A stretch of DNA of 64,000 nucleotides from Actinoplanes sp040639655 (GCF_040639655.1 NZ_JBFAAI010000001.1:186001-250000), one strand, 5' to 3'; counted from the first letter of the stretch, positions 53,711 through 62,686 are shown. The notes: a model not told the origin generated them from the sequence alone. Program-made: numbers and translations.

Positions 53711-55468
53711 ATGGCCGATGTCTCGCCGAGCGGACCGCCCGATTCCGCCGACCGTCCGCAGTCCGCTCCTCCGGCTGTCCCCGAGGCTCCGGCTCCTCTC
53801 GCGTTCGAAACGCCGGTCTTCGGGCAGCCGCCGGTGCCGCCCGGCCCGCCCCTGGTGCGGCCGGCTTCCCCAGCGCCTCAGCAGCCGGTTTCCCCGGCGC
53901 CCCAGCCGGTTTCCCCGGCACCCTCACAACAGGTCTCCCCGTTACCCGAGCAGGTCTCCGCGGCGCCTCAGCCGTTGATGACTCCGGCGCCGCCGCAGTT
54001 CGCGCCTCCGTCATCGGCACCGCCGCAGTACACCCCGGTGGTGCTGGCGGACGGGCCGGCACCCGTTCCGCCGTACCCGGGTATGACCGACGCGGCCCAG
54101 GCCGCGGTTCCCGGCCGCCGTACCGGCTGGCCCCGGTGGCTGCCGATCACCCTGGCGGTCCTGGGGATCGGGGGGGTGGCCATCGGCATGCTGTCCTACC
54201 TCGGCTACACCATCGGCATCACCGGCCTGGCGATCGGCCTGACCGCGGCCATCCTCCCGGTGCCCCTGCTGGCCAGCAGCTTCATCTGGCTGGACCGCTA
54301 CGAACCGGAACCGACGAGATATCTGGTCTTCAGTTTCGCCTGGGGCGCCGCGATCGCCACCGCGGTGGCCCTCGGGGTGAACACCGGATCGGCCTGGCTG
54401 TTCGACCGGGCCGGCCTGCCGGACGCCCTGGTGGCGGTGCTGGTCGCGCCGTTCATCGAGGAGTCGATGAAGTTCCTCGGTCCGCTCCTGCTCTTCTGGC
54501 GGAGGCGCTCCGAGTGGTCCGGCATGACCGACGGCATCGTCTACTGCGGCCTGTCGGCGCTCGGCTTCGCCATGGTGGAGAACGTGCTCTACCTGGGCGG
54601 GCACGGCTACGCGGCAGGTGAGTCGGAGTACGGCCCGGCCACCGGCCTGCAGAACGTCTTCCTGATCTTCATCGTGCGGATCCTGTTCACCGGGTTCGCG
54701 CATCCGCTCTTCACCTCGATGGCCGGCCTCGGCCTGGGCATCGCGGCGCGCTCCGGGAACCGGACGGTCCGGGTGCTCGCCCCGATCGCCGGCCTGCTGC
54801 TGGCGATGATGCTGCACGGCATCTTCAACCTGCTGCCGACGCTGGCCGCCGCCACCGGCGAGACGCTGATCATGCTGTACGGCTACCTCGGCTTCATGGT
54901 GCCGTTCTTCTTCGCGGTCGTCGGGCTGGCCATCGCCCTGCGCAGCTGGGAGGGCCGCCTGGCCGAGCGGGTGCTGTACCCGTACGCGGAGGCCGGCTGG
55001 TTCGCCCCGTCCGAGGTGGCCGCGCTCGGCACGCTCGGCCGCCGGCATGCCGCCCGCGAGTGGGCGCGCCGGGTGGCGGGGCCGATCGGGCACCGGGCCA
55101 TGCGCGAGTTCCAGTTCGCGGCGACCCGGCTCGCGCTGCTCCGCGACGGGCTGGAACGCGGGCTGCCGAAGACTCCGGGGGAACAGGACCGGACCCTGCG
55201 CGAGGAGCGGGAGCTGCTGGTCGCCATCACCAATTACCGGTCGGCGTTCGCGGGACGGGACCCGCAGACACCGCCGTCGTGGTGGGACGGGCGCAATTAC
55301 CGGATCACGTTCCCGGACGGCGAGGTGCGTACCGTGGCGCCGCCGCCTGAGCCGGTCATGCCGGTGCCGGTCGTCCTGCCGTCGCTTCCGCCACCGCCGC
55401 CGTCCTACGGCAGCCCGTACGGGTACGGCGGCCCGCCGCCGTACGCGCCGATGCCGCCTCAGAGGTAG
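53711..55468 (+). CDS. PrsW-family intramembrane metalloprotease
   Basis: 585 residues from ATG at 53711 (an in-frame start at 53693 would add six). The first ~140 residues are Pro/Gln/Ser-rich and unstructured. Then about eight helices carry the PrsW motifs: APFIEESMKFLGPL with EExxK, LGFAMVENVLYLGG, and FTGFAHPLFTSMAGL with a conserved His. PrsW proteases cut anti-sigma factors in other bacteria, but no anti-sigma gene is beside this one. A cytoplasmic C-terminal part and a Pro/Tyr/Gly-rich tail follow. The 3' end overlaps the GroES-like gene by 10 bases (convergent). Confidence 0.88.
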   Translation: MADVSPSGPPDSADRPQSAPPAVPEAPAPLAFETPVFGQPPVPPGPPLVRPASPAPQQPVSPAPQPVSPAPSQQVSPLPEQVSAAPQPLMTPAPPQFAPPSSAPPQYTPVVLADGPAPVPPYPGMTDAAQAAVPGRRTGWPRWLPITLAVLGIGGVAIGMLSYLGYTIGITGLAIGLTAAILPVPLLASSFIWLDRYEPEPTRYLVFSFAWGAAIATAVALGVNTGSAWLFDRAGLPDALVAVLVAPFIEESMKFLGPLLLFWRRRSEWSGMTDGIVYCGLSALGFAMVENVLYLGGHGYAAGESEYGPATGLQNVFLIFIVRILFTGFAHPLFTSMAGLGLGIAARSGNRTVRVLAPIAGLLLAMMLHGIFNLLPTLAAATGETLIMLYGYLGFMVPFFFAVVGLAIALRSWEGRLAERVLYPYAEAGWFAPSEVAALGTLGRRHAAREWARRVAGPIGHRAMREFQFAATRLALLRDGLERGLPKTPGEQDRTLREERELLVAITNYRSAFAGRDPQTPPSWWDGRNYRITFPDGEVRTVAPPPEPVMPVPVVLPSLPPPPPSYGSPYGYGGPPPYAPMPPQR

Positions 55469-55797
55469 AGGCCGGTCCCGTCCGACTCGACCCGGGTGGC
55501 CGCGACCGCGTGCACGTCCCGTTCCCGCAGCAGGACGTAACCCTTGCCGTGCAGCTCCACCTCGGAGCGGTCGTCCGGGTCGAAGAGGACCCGATCACCC
55601 ACCACGATCGAACGCACGTTGGGGCCCACGCCGACCGCGGTGGCCCAGGACAGGCGCCGTCCCATCGATGCGGTGGCGGGGATCACGATGCCGGCGCTGG
55701 ACCGGCGTTCCCCCTCACCGCCGTCCTGGCGGACGAGGACGCGGTCGTGCAGCATCCGGATCGGCAGTCCGGTCTCGGTACGGGTGTCGGCACTCAC
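55459..55797 (-). CDS. GroES-family co-chaperonin-like protein
   Basis: 112 residues. The Cpn10 fold pattern is clear: IRMLHDRVLVRQDGGEGERR, SAGIVIPATA, GRRLSWATAVGVGPNVRSIVVGDRVLFDPD and YVLLRERDVHAVA. The N-terminal extension and the replacement of the usual mobile-loop sequence by ERRSSAGIVI mark it as one of the divergent GroES-like proteins of Actinobacteria, not the groES of a groESL operon. Whether it caps a GroEL is uncertain. The GTG start has TACCGT seven bases upstream. Confidence 0.83.
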   Translation of the reverse strand: MSADTRTETGLPIRMLHDRVLVRQDGGEGERRSSAGIVIPATASMGRRLSWATAVGVGPNVRSIVVGDRVLFDPDDRSEVELHGKGYVLLRERDVHAVAATRVESDGTGLYL

Positions 55798-55804
55798 GCT
55801 GCAG

Positions 55805-55810
55805 ACGGTA
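55805..55810 (-). promoter_or_regulatory. -10-like box for a leaderless GroES-like gene
   Basis: On the minus strand TACCGT is followed by seven bases and the GTG at 55797. Confidence 0.4.
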
Positions 55811-55902
55811 CGCCGCCACGCATTCGCCCGGTCGCCGGGGAAGGCGATCCAGGTATCTGGGTACTAGCGTGAACACGGCGCATCAAAGAGGTCGAGGGGG
55901 TT

Positions 55903-57165
55903 ATGCGGTTGAACCGCATTCAGCGGGTCAGGGACAACCTGAGGAAGGCCTACGACGCGGGGCGGGACTCGGTGCGGCAGGCCCGGGCCGAGCGCCCGGC
56001 GCCGGAGCCTGATCAGTACGACGAGTTCTATCCATCCGCGGACGAGCCGGAGCTGGTGCACCACTCGACGGCCAGCCGGGACGACGCGGACGTGCCACAG
56101 ACGCTGCGGATCGCCGCGGCCTGGAGCTGGCGGCTGATCGTGGTCGGTGTGATCGGCTGGGCGCTGCTGCGGCTGATCAGCATGGTCAGCATCGTGGTGG
56201 TCCCACTGGCCATCGCTCTGCTGTTGTCCGCCCTGTTCGGGCCGGCGGTGGGATGGCTGCTGCGGATGCGGGCGCCGCGCTCACTGGCGACCTTCCTGGT
56301 GCTGGTCACCGGGATCGGCGCGCTCGTTCTCACGCTGACCCTGGTGGTGAACGAGTTCATCGCGGGCGTGCCGAAACTGACCGAGAACGCGGCCGCCGGT
56401 GTCAGCCAGATCCAGAACTGGGCCCAGACCGGGCCGCTGCACCTCTCCAACGACCAGGTGAATCAGGGCGTCGCCGCGGCGCAGGAGTGGATCAACTCGA
56501 ACACGGCGGCGCTGACCTCGACCGGTATCGCCACCGTCGCGACGATCGCCGAGCTGGTCACCGGCATGCTGCTGGTGATCTTCGCGACCTTCTTCTTCCT
56601 GCGCGACGGCCGGTCGATCTGGCGGTTCATCGTCCGGCTGTTCCCGGTGAACGCGCGCTGGTCGATGGCCGACGCCGGGGACGCCGCCTGGTCCACGCTC
56701 GGCTCCTACGTGCGGGCCACCGTGCTGGTCGCCTTCATCGACGCGGTCGGTATCGGCCTGGCGCTGGTGGTGCTCGAGGTGGAGTTCGCGTTCCCGCTTG
56801 CTGCGCTGGTGTTCCTGGGCGCCTTCGTGCCCATCGTCGGTGCCAGCGTGTCGGGCGCGGTCGCCGCACTGGTGGCGCTGGTGGACGAGGGCTGGGTGAT
56901 CGCTCTGATCACGCTCGGCGCGGTCGTCCTGGTGCAGCAGATCGAGGGACACGTGCTCCAGCCGCTGATCATGGGCCGGGCGGTCGCGGTGCACCCGCTC
57001 GCGGTGATCATCGGCATTGCCTGCGGTGTGGTGCTGGCCGGGATCATCGGGGCGCTGGTGGCCGTACCGCTGATCGCGGTCCTGAACACGGCCGTGCGGC
57101 GGCTGTCCCGGCGCCGCCCGGAGGTCCCGCCGCACGCCGAGGTCGTCACCACCGGAGGGGCCTGA
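55903..57165 (+). CDS. AI-2E-family transporter
   Basis: 420 residues; ATG at 55903 with GAGGGGG. A charged cytoplasmic N-terminus of ~75 residues precedes about eight helices. The AI-2E family pattern is present: a helix pair at the start (LIVVGVIGWALLRLISMVSI), an extracytoplasmic amphipathic segment (VSQIQNWAQTGPLHLSNDQV), FATFFFLRDGRSIWRFIVRL, and the C-terminal VLVQQIEGHVLQPLIMGRAV with the conserved QxxEghvLxP motif. The name comes from TqsA, but most members have unknown cargo. A long hairpin follows. Confidence 0.9.
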   Translation: MRLNRIQRVRDNLRKAYDAGRDSVRQARAERPAPEPDQYDEFYPSADEPELVHHSTASRDDADVPQTLRIAAAWSWRLIVVGVIGWALLRLISMVSIVVVPLAIALLLSALFGPAVGWLLRMRAPRSLATFLVLVTGIGALVLTLTLVVNEFIAGVPKLTENAAAGVSQIQNWAQTGPLHLSNDQVNQGVAAAQEWINSNTAALTSTGIATVATIAELVTGMLLVIFATFFFLRDGRSIWRFIVRLFPVNARWSMADAGDAAWSTLGSYVRATVLVAFIDAVGIGLALVVLEVEFAFPLAALVFLGAFVPIVGASVSGAVAALVALVDEGWVIALITLGAVVLVQQIEGHVLQPLIMGRAVAVHPLAVIIGIACGVVLAGIIGALVAVPLIAVLNTAVRRLSRRRPEVPPHAEVVTTGGA

Positions 57166-57190
57166 AACCCCGCCACAGCCGAGAAAAACG

Positions 57191-57243
57191 AGCTGGCTCT
57201 CACCGTTGTCTCAGCGAGCTTGAGACAGCGGTGAGAGCCAGCT
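57191..57243. terminator. Long bidirectional terminator
   Basis: A 23-bp stem with one T-G wobble (57191-57213 with 57221-57243) and a 7-base loop, between the AI-2E gene and the DUF1416 gene. On the minus strand it is followed by a T-rich CGTTTTTCTC, so it is a good terminator for the sulfurtransferase operon. Confidence 0.88.
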
Positions 57244-57257
57244 GAACAGAGCGTGGG

Positions 57258-57605
57258 TCAGGCGGTGGCCACGGTCAGCGCGATCTCGTTGACGCCGCGG
57301 GCGGCGTCGACGGCGAGCTCGCCGTTGCCGTGCCGGCTCAGCGCCCGCACGGTCCACGAGCCGGGCGCGGCGAAGAACCGGAACACACCCTCGGGCGAGG
57401 AGACCACCTCGGCGGTGAACTCGCCCGAGCCGTCGAGCAGGCGCACGTAGGCGCCGCCGACGACCTCATCCTCCGCGTTGCGGACGATGCCGGTGATGAC
57501 GGTTTCCTTGGCCAGGTCCACGCTGCTGGGGAGGGGCGCGGACTGGTCCGGGGCGGCGCAGCCGGCCGCGATGTCGGCGGCCACGTTGGTTGCGGGAGAA
57601 GTCAT
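57258..57605 (-). CDS. DUF1416 (SseC-like) protein
   Basis: 115 residues from ATG at 57605. A compact beta-sandwich of the carboxypeptidase-regulatory-like type: TVITGIVRNAEDEVVGGAYV, EFTAEVVSSPEGVFRFFAAP, then SWTVRALSRHG and a final strand. It is the partner always found downstream of the rhodanese gene in Actinobacteria (sseC2 after cysA2 in mycobacteria). It starts 5 bases after the rhodanese stop, so one operon. Function unknown, presumably in sulfur metabolism. Confidence 0.9.
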   Translation of the reverse strand: MTSPATNVAADIAAGCAAPDQSAPLPSSVDLAKETVITGIVRNAEDEVVGGAYVRLLDGSGEFTAEVVSSPEGVFRFFAAPGSWTVRALSRHGNGELAVDAARGVNEIALTVATA

Positions 57606-57610
57606 GTTGA

Positions 57611-58459
57611 TCAGGCCTTTCCGGGCTCGTCGCCGAGGGCGATCGGCACACCGATGAGCGAGCCGTACTCGGTCCACGAACCGTCGTAGTTCTTCACGTT
57701 CTCCTTGCCGAGCAGCTCCTTGAGCACGAACCAGGTGTGCGAGGAGCGCTCGCCGATGCGGCAGTACGCGATGGTGTCCAGGCTGTCGTCGAACCCGGCG
57801 GCGCCGTAGATCTCGGCGAGCTCCTCGTTCGACTTGAAGGTGCCGTCCTCGTTCGCGGCCTTGCTCCACGGCACGTTGACCGCGGTCGGGATGTGGCCGG
57901 CCCGCTGCGACTGCTCCTGCGGCAGGTGCGCCGGGGCGAGCAGGCGGCCCGCGAACTCGTCGGGGCTGCGCACGTCGACCAGGTTCTGCACGCCGATGGC
58001 CTGGACGACCTCGTCGCGGAACGCGCGGATCGACAGGTCGGGAGCCTTGGCCGTGTACTCGGTGCGCGCGCGGACCGGGACGTCCTTGGTGTAGACCCGG
58101 GCGTCGAGCTCCCACTTCTTGCGGCCGCCGTCGAGCAGCTTGACGGCCTCGTGGCCGTACAGCTTGAAGTACCAGTACGCGTAGGCCGCGAACCAGTTGT
58201 TGTTGCCGCCGTACAGGATCACGGTGTCGTCGTTGGAGATACCGCGCTCGGACAGCAGGGCGGCGAACTGCTCCTGGTTGACGAAGTCACGCCGGACCGG
58301 GTCCTGCAGGTCCTTCTTCCAGTCCAGCTTGATGGCGCCGGGGATGTGGCCGCCGTCGTAGGCGGTGGTGTCCTCGTCGACCTCGACGAAGACGAGCCCC
58401 GGGGTCTCCAGGTTCTGCTCGGCCCACTCGGCCGAGACGAGTGCGGTGTCGCGACTCAT
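57611..58459 (-). CDS. Thiosulfate sulfurtransferase (rhodanese), two domains
   Basis: 282 residues with two rhodanese domains; the second carries the active-site loop AYCRIGERSSHTWFVL with the catalytic Cys. The first is the inactive N-terminal half (VFVEVDEDTTAYDGGHIPGA). It transfers sulfane sulfur from a donor such as thiosulfate to an acceptor. ATG at 58459 with GGGAGTG upstream. It corresponds to CysA2-type enzymes in mycobacteria and forms an operon with the DUF1416 gene; a Cys-rich leader peptide lies 187 bases upstream. Confidence 0.93.
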   Translation of the reverse strand: MSRDTALVSAEWAEQNLETPGLVFVEVDEDTTAYDGGHIPGAIKLDWKKDLQDPVRRDFVNQEQFAALLSERGISNDDTVILYGGNNNWFAAYAYWYFKLYGHEAVKLLDGGRKKWELDARVYTKDVPVRARTEYTAKAPDLSIRAFRDEVVQAIGVQNLVDVRSPDEFAGRLLAPAHLPQEQSQRAGHIPTAVNVPWSKAANEDGTFKSNEELAEIYGAAGFDDSLDTIAYCRIGERSSHTWFVLKELLGKENVKNYDGSWTEYGSLIGVPIALGDEPGKA

Positions 58460-58646
58460 CGGTTCACTCCCTGTGGAAGGTGGGTGGAGGGAGAGTCAGC
58501 GCACGGAGAGAGCTTGTTGTCGCACTCCGCGCGGACCCATCGGTGGGTGGGATCACGGGCTGCTGTGCGACGGCGCCACTGCCGGGCAAGTTGGTGCCCT
58601 TGGCTTAGCTAGAGCTTCAGAAGGTGCTCAGCACGAGGTGGCCCCG

Positions 58647-58724
58647 TCAGATGACGGGACGACACAGGCACGCGGCCACGCGGCACAGGTCGACCGCGCG
58701 CCTTTTCGTGAGCAACAGGCTCAT
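58647..58724 (-). CDS. Cys-rich leader peptide (Ms5788A family)
   Basis: A 25-residue ORF too short for usual gene tracks. It begins MSLLLTKRRAVDL and continues with a CRVAACLC block before RPVI and the stop; residues 14, 19 and 21 are Cys. This matches the leader peptides found before sulfurtransferase genes in Actinobacteria. The ATG at 58724 sits about eight bases after TAGGGT, so it is likely leaderless and translated at the very 5' end of the mRNA. By analogy with mycobacteria, slow translation of the Cys codons under cysteine limitation would raise expression of the downstream genes. Confidence 0.87.
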   Translation of the reverse strand: MSLLLTKRRAVDLCRVAACLCRPVI

Positions 58725-58732
58725 GGGAAACG

Positions 58733-58738
58733 ACCCTA
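58733..58738 (-). promoter_or_regulatory. -10 box for the leader-peptide/sulfurtransferase transcript
   Basis: TAGGGT on the minus strand, eight bases before the ATG of the leader peptide. Confidence 0.5.
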
Positions 58739-58793
58739 CCAGCGTGCCCAACTCTCGGAACAGGACCGACCACGATCCGGGATCGGACGGTCG

Positions 58794-59585
58794 TCACACC
58801 CCGGCCGCGGTGAGGGCGACATCATTGGCTGCGAAAGTGACCTTGAGGCCCTCCGGCAACGGTCGCAACTCCTGCACCACCAGGTTCATCGGCAACTTCG
58901 GCACGTCCAGCTCGAAGGCCATCTGCTCCACGAAGGAGTTGACCTGATTGCGTACCAGCGGGTTGTCCGGCAGGCCGGGGGCCGTCACATCGGAGAAACG
59001 TACCTGCACCTTGCCGTTGTCGACCTTCAGGTCCGCGGCGGCGGAAAGCGGGATCTCCTGGGTCTGGGAGATCTTGACGCTTCCCGAGCCGACCAGCTTG
59101 CCGTCCTTCTCGGCCAGTTTCAGGCCCTCCTGGCCGGTCGCGTCGGCGAGCACCCCGTAGTCCAGGGTGCCGGTGCCGGTCACCGTGCCGGCCCGGACCT
59201 CGCCCTGGCCGGAACGCAGTGTGCTCAGCGGGGCGGTCACCTGCCGGGCGCGGATGTCCAGCACGGCCATCCGGATGGTCTCGCCCGTGCCGGTCTGCGC
59301 GGCGAAGTCGGGCAGCTCGATCCGGATCTCCTCGTACTTCCCGGCGAGCACCTGGGTGAGGAACGGGACGCCGGCGATGGTCACCACGGGACGGCTGCTC
59401 TCCGCCTTCTGCTTCGCGACCTCCGCGGTCACCTTGTCGGCGAGGACGTTCTCGGCGTACGAGTTGCTGAACCGGTCCAGCACCACCAGCCCGACCAGCA
59501 GGATGATCAGCAGCGTCAGAACGACGAACAGCAGTTTTCGTCCCCGGCGACGGCGGGGACGATCCGTTCCGTACACCTCGGCCAC
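58794..59585 (-). CDS. lmeA: LmeA-like phospholipid-binding lipoprotein-type protein (DUF2993)
   Basis: 263 residues from GTG at 59585, which has AGGAGG five bases before it; upstream in-frame starts lack this. A basic N-tail (RPRRRRGRKLL) and one helix (LLFVVLTLLIILLVGLVVLD) anchor it, with the DUF2993 domain outside (NSYAENVLADKVTAEVAKQK, VTIAGVPFLTQVLAGKYEEI, IPLSAAADLKVDNGKVQVRF). In mycobacteria the homologue Rv0817c (LmeA) binds phospholipids and aids lipomannan elongation. It lies between the sulfurtransferase unit and glnR, as in mycobacteria. Confidence 0.87.
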   Translation of the reverse strand: MAEVYGTDRPRRRRGRKLLFVVLTLLIILLVGLVVLDRFSNSYAENVLADKVTAEVAKQKAESSRPVVTIAGVPFLTQVLAGKYEEIRIELPDFAAQTGTGETIRMAVLDIRARQVTAPLSTLRSGQGEVRAGTVTGTGTLDYGVLADATGQEGLKLAEKDGKLVGSGSVKISQTQEIPLSAAADLKVDNGKVQVRFSDVTAPGLPDNPLVRNQVNSFVEQMAFELDVPKLPMNLVVQELRPLPEGLKVTFAANDVALTAAGV

Positions 59586-59656
59586 TGTTCCTCCTGAATC
59601 GGCTGATGCCTGAGGAACGTACATGCCCCGGTCGAGGGTTCGACGAAACGGCAGTG

Positions 59657-60649
59657 TCAGGAGAGATACCAGTGAACGGAGGCGTAGGCGGCGACCGCGG
59701 TGAGGGCGAAGCCGCCGAGCGGGCCCTGCATGTGCCGGGCCAGCCAGAAGGTCGGCGCGTCACCGGCCAGCCGGCGTCCCGCCTCACCGAAGTTGACGGC
59801 CAGGTCGACCAGGTGCGCGGCCACCGCGGCGACCAGGCCCAGGACCGCGCCCTTGGTGGGATCGAACGGGAACACCAGGTAACTGCCGAGAACGGCCGAC
59901 GTCAGCGTGCCGAGCATGGCGCCGAGCACGATGCCGGCCGCGCCGCGCGGCACCTGGGCGGCGATCCGCGGTTTCGGGAAGACCGCGTCGGTGAGGCGGG
60001 CGACCAGCAGGGCCACCCCGGCGCCGGTGCAGCAGACCAGGATCGCCGGCGCGCCGAGCGGCTCCCGGACCAGCGTGATCAGCACGGCGTACGCGGTCGC
60101 CCCGGACACGATGAGCAGCGTGGTGCGCCACGAGTCCTTGGCCCGTTGCCGGTCCTCGGCCCGGATCACCTGGGCGATCATGGCGGCCACGAAGCCGCCG
60201 AGCGCGACCCAGACCAGCGGCAGCAGTTCGCCCGGCTCGCCGGTCACGGCAAGGTAGTCGGCGGCGAGGGCGGTCACCGCGATGATCGCGGCGGTCGCGC
60301 CGGCCGCCGGTGGCTGCAGCGCCATGGTCCAGGCCAGCAGACCGAGCAACTGCACCCCGAAGAGCACGATCGCGTACGACACCCGCGCTCCGGGCCCGGT
60401 CGCGTGCCCCCCGATGATCAGTGCGACGGCGAGCAGAACCGCGAACCCGCCGATCGCGGCCGACAGTTTCGGCCGCACCGGAAGGATCTCGATCTCCTCG
60501 AACTCCTCCTCGCCCTCGGCGTCCGGGGAGGGTGTGCCCGCCTCGTCCTCGTCCGGGACAGCGCCGTAGAACCCGGCCTTGGGCCGGCCTGGGTTCAAGC
60601 GTGCGACCTGCTGAGAGGCTTCGGCGTCCCAGGGGTCGTCGTTCGGCAT
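59657..60649 (-). CDS. Polytopic membrane protein, unknown function
   Basis: 330 residues from ATG at 60649. The first ~75 residues are acidic and disordered (EGEEEFEEIEILPVRP). About eight hydrophobic helices follow, for example LSAAIGGFAVLLAVALIIGG, LVWVALGGFVAAMIAQVIRA, TLLIVSGATAYAVLITLV and AVLGLVAAVAAHLVDLAVNF. No family is recognised. It is encoded between lmeA and glnR; no ribosome site is clear. ATG at 60649 is chosen over a GTG at 60694 because the sequence upstream of it is not protein-like. Confidence 0.75.
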   Translation of the reverse strand: MPNDDPWDAEASQQVARLNPGRPKAGFYGAVPDEDEAGTPSPDAEGEEEFEEIEILPVRPKLSAAIGGFAVLLAVALIIGGHATGPGARVSYAIVLFGVQLLGLLAWTMALQPPAAGATAAIIAVTALAADYLAVTGEPGELLPLVWVALGGFVAAMIAQVIRAEDRQRAKDSWRTTLLIVSGATAYAVLITLVREPLGAPAILVCCTGAGVALLVARLTDAVFPKPRIAAQVPRGAAGIVLGAMLGTLTSAVLGSYLVFPFDPTKGAVLGLVAAVAAHLVDLAVNFGEAGRRLAGDAPTFWLARHMQGPLGGFALTAVAAYASVHWYLS

Positions 60650-60942
60650 GGAGGGAAACACGACTGCGATCGTGCCAGACCCGCGACCGTGCACCCAATC
60701 GCTGCCGCGGGCACCTCACCGGTCGGGTAAAAGGCTGGTTACGAATCCGCCGTTCGGCCACCTCATGGGCGTTCTCTACATCACTTGCGTGCGCGACAGG
60801 GGTTTCCGCAGTGATGCATCGGTTAAGGTGAGCGCAACCCACCCGTCGGTGACGCCGGGACCTATTCTCCGGTGGCGAGGCCCCCTACCCCTCGCAGACC
60901 GGGTCACCCGAGCGGCCGCTGGCCGCGAGGACGGAGGTGAGT

Positions 60943-61659
60943 GTGGAGATCCTTCTGCTGGTCACAGCACGTGCCGGTGAGCCTTCTGCCGTACTGCCCG
61001 CTCTGGACCTTCTGCCCCACTCGGTTCGTACCGCCCCCCGCGACGTCCGCACCCTGGTCTCCGGGCCCAGCCCCGACGCTGTCCTGGTCGACGCGCGCTC
61101 CGAGCTCTCCGAGGCTCGTGCCACCTGCCGCATGCTGCACGCCACCGGGATCGGTGTCCCGCTGATCGCTGTCGTCACCGAGGCCGGCCTGATCGCGCTG
61201 AACGCCGACTGGGGCGTCGACGACGTGATCCTCGCGAGCGCGGGTCCGGCCGAGGTCGAGGCCCGGCTGCGCCTTTCGGTCGGCCGTCTCAACAACGCGA
61301 CCGCCGGCGCCGGCGGCTCGATCCGCGCCGGTGAGCTCAACATCGACCCGGACACCTACGCCGCGAAGCTCAAGGGCCGCCCGCTCGACCTCACGTACAA
61401 GGAGTTCGAGCTGCTCAAGTTCCTCGCCCAGCACCCGGGCCGGGTTTTCACCCGCGACCAGCTGCTGCGCGAGGTCTGGGGCTACGACTACTTCGGCGGT
61501 ACTAGGACGGTCGACGTCCACGTGCGCCGGCTGCGTGCCAAGCTCGGCTCGGAGTACGAGTCGATGATCGGCACCGTCCGCCAGGTGGGCTACAAGTTCG
61601 TGGTCCCGCCGTCCGGCCGTCAGCTGCCGGACAACGAGCCGGTCTCGCTTCCGGTCTGA
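60943..61659 (+). CDS. glnR: GlnR-type response regulator (nitrogen control)
   Basis: 238 residues from GTG at 60943, with GGAGG five bases before it. The N-terminal receiver-like domain is atypical and begins EILLLVTAR; its Asp is residue 50 in DAVLVDARSE, as in GlnR, which works without a partner kinase. The C-terminal OmpR-type winged helix is conserved: LDLTYKEFELLKFLAQHPG, VFTRDQLLREVWGYDYFGG, TRTVDVHVRRLRAKLG. GlnR controls nitrogen assimilation genes and in Streptomyces also interacts with phosphate control by PhoP. It is directly followed by mshD (14 bases) and then pstS, matching mycobacterial order. Confidence 0.93.
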   Translation: MEILLLVTARAGEPSAVLPALDLLPHSVRTAPRDVRTLVSGPSPDAVLVDARSELSEARATCRMLHATGIGVPLIAVVTEAGLIALNADWGVDDVILASAGPAEVEARLRLSVGRLNNATAGAGGSIRAGELNIDPDTYAAKLKGRPLDLTYKEFELLKFLAQHPGRVFTRDQLLREVWGYDYFGGTRTVDVHVRRLRAKLGSEYESMIGTVRQVGYKFVVPPSGRQLPDNEPVSLPV

Positions 61660-61673
61660 GCCGGGTTCCTTTC

Positions 61674-62555
61674 ATGACGAGTCGACAGCCGGTCCGTGTC
61701 ACGGGCCGGCTGTCGTCGTCCGAGGCCGACGACGTGCTGGCCCTGGCCGCGGCCGCCGCGCACCTCGACGACGTCTACCCGCTCTCCGAGGACGTCGTGC
61801 TGCGGGTCCGTGGCGACGTTCCCTATCAGGGGCGGCACCTGCTGTCGTACGCCGGTGACCGGCTGGCCGGCTACGCCTTCCTGGAGGACTCCTCCGGCGA
61901 GTTGATCGTCCATCCCGGCTTCCGTCGCGCGGGTGTCGGCACCGAGTTGCTGACCGCCGCCGGTCCGGGTCCGATGCGCTTCTGGGCGCACGGCGACGAT
62001 CCCGGTGCGGCTGCCTTCGCGGCACGGAACGGCTTCGAGCGGGCTCGCGTGCTGTGGCAGATGCGCCGCTCACTGCTCGAACCCCTGCCGGACATTCCGT
62101 TGCCCGAGGGTGTGACGGTTCGCGGTTTCCGTCCCGGTTCCGACGAGGAAGCCTGGGTCGGCGTCAACGCGCGGGCCTTCGCCCACCACCCGGAGCAGGG
62201 CCGCTGGACCCTCGACGACCTGCTGAGCCGGGAGGCCGAGCCGTGGTTCGACCCGGCCGGGTTCCTGCTGGCCGTCGACATCACGGACACCGTGCTCGGC
62301 TTCCACTGGACCAAGGTGCATCCGGCGTCGGGTGACGAACCGGCGGTCGGTGAAATTTATGTGCTCGGTGTGGACCCGTCGGGGCATCGTCGCGGTCTGG
62401 GTGCCGCGCTGAGCGTGCTCGGTCTGCGGTATCTGGCCGGGGCCGGCCTAACCGTCGCGAGCCTCTATGTCGACGAGTCGAACTCCGCCGCCGTGAAGCT
62501 GTACCGGGGGCTCGGGTTCGAGGTTTACAAGACGGACGTGAACTACCGCCGATAA
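61674..62555 (+). CDS. mshD: Mycothiol synthase
   Basis: 293 residues, a double GNAT protein: it acetylates Cys-GlcN-Ins to give mycothiol, the actinobacterial low-molecular-weight thiol. First GNAT half includes SGELIVHPGFRRAGVGTELL; the second has GEIYVLGVDPSGHRRGLGAA with an acetyl-CoA loop, then GLTVASLYVDESNSAAVKLY and RGLGFEVYKTDVNYRR, the typical end of MshD. The tight spacing to glnR suggests one transcript. Its presence is strong support for an actinobacterial host. Confidence 0.95.
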   Translation: MTSRQPVRVTGRLSSSEADDVLALAAAAAHLDDVYPLSEDVVLRVRGDVPYQGRHLLSYAGDRLAGYAFLEDSSGELIVHPGFRRAGVGTELLTAAGPGPMRFWAHGDDPGAAAFAARNGFERARVLWQMRRSLLEPLPDIPLPEGVTVRGFRPGSDEEAWVGVNARAFAHHPEQGRWTLDDLLSREAEPWFDPAGFLLAVDITDTVLGFHWTKVHPASGDEPAVGEIYVLGVDPSGHRRGLGAALSVLGLRYLAGAGLTVASLYVDESNSAAVKLYRGLGFEVYKTDVNYRR

Positions 62556-62686
62556 CGGCCCGGTCAAGCGAATGTCTCGCTACGGTCACGACTGTACGTA
62601 AATAACCGACATATCGGGTAGCTGGAGCGCAGTTCACTTAACGGACAACTGTATTCCGGTGGATGGCTACCTTCCGGCGCGGACCT

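Noticed and set aside
58609..58797. 62-codon - strand frame covering the leader-peptide region
   Set aside because: Arg/Pro/Val-rich with no ribosome site; the 25-codon frame at 58724 matches a known leader family and explains the region better.
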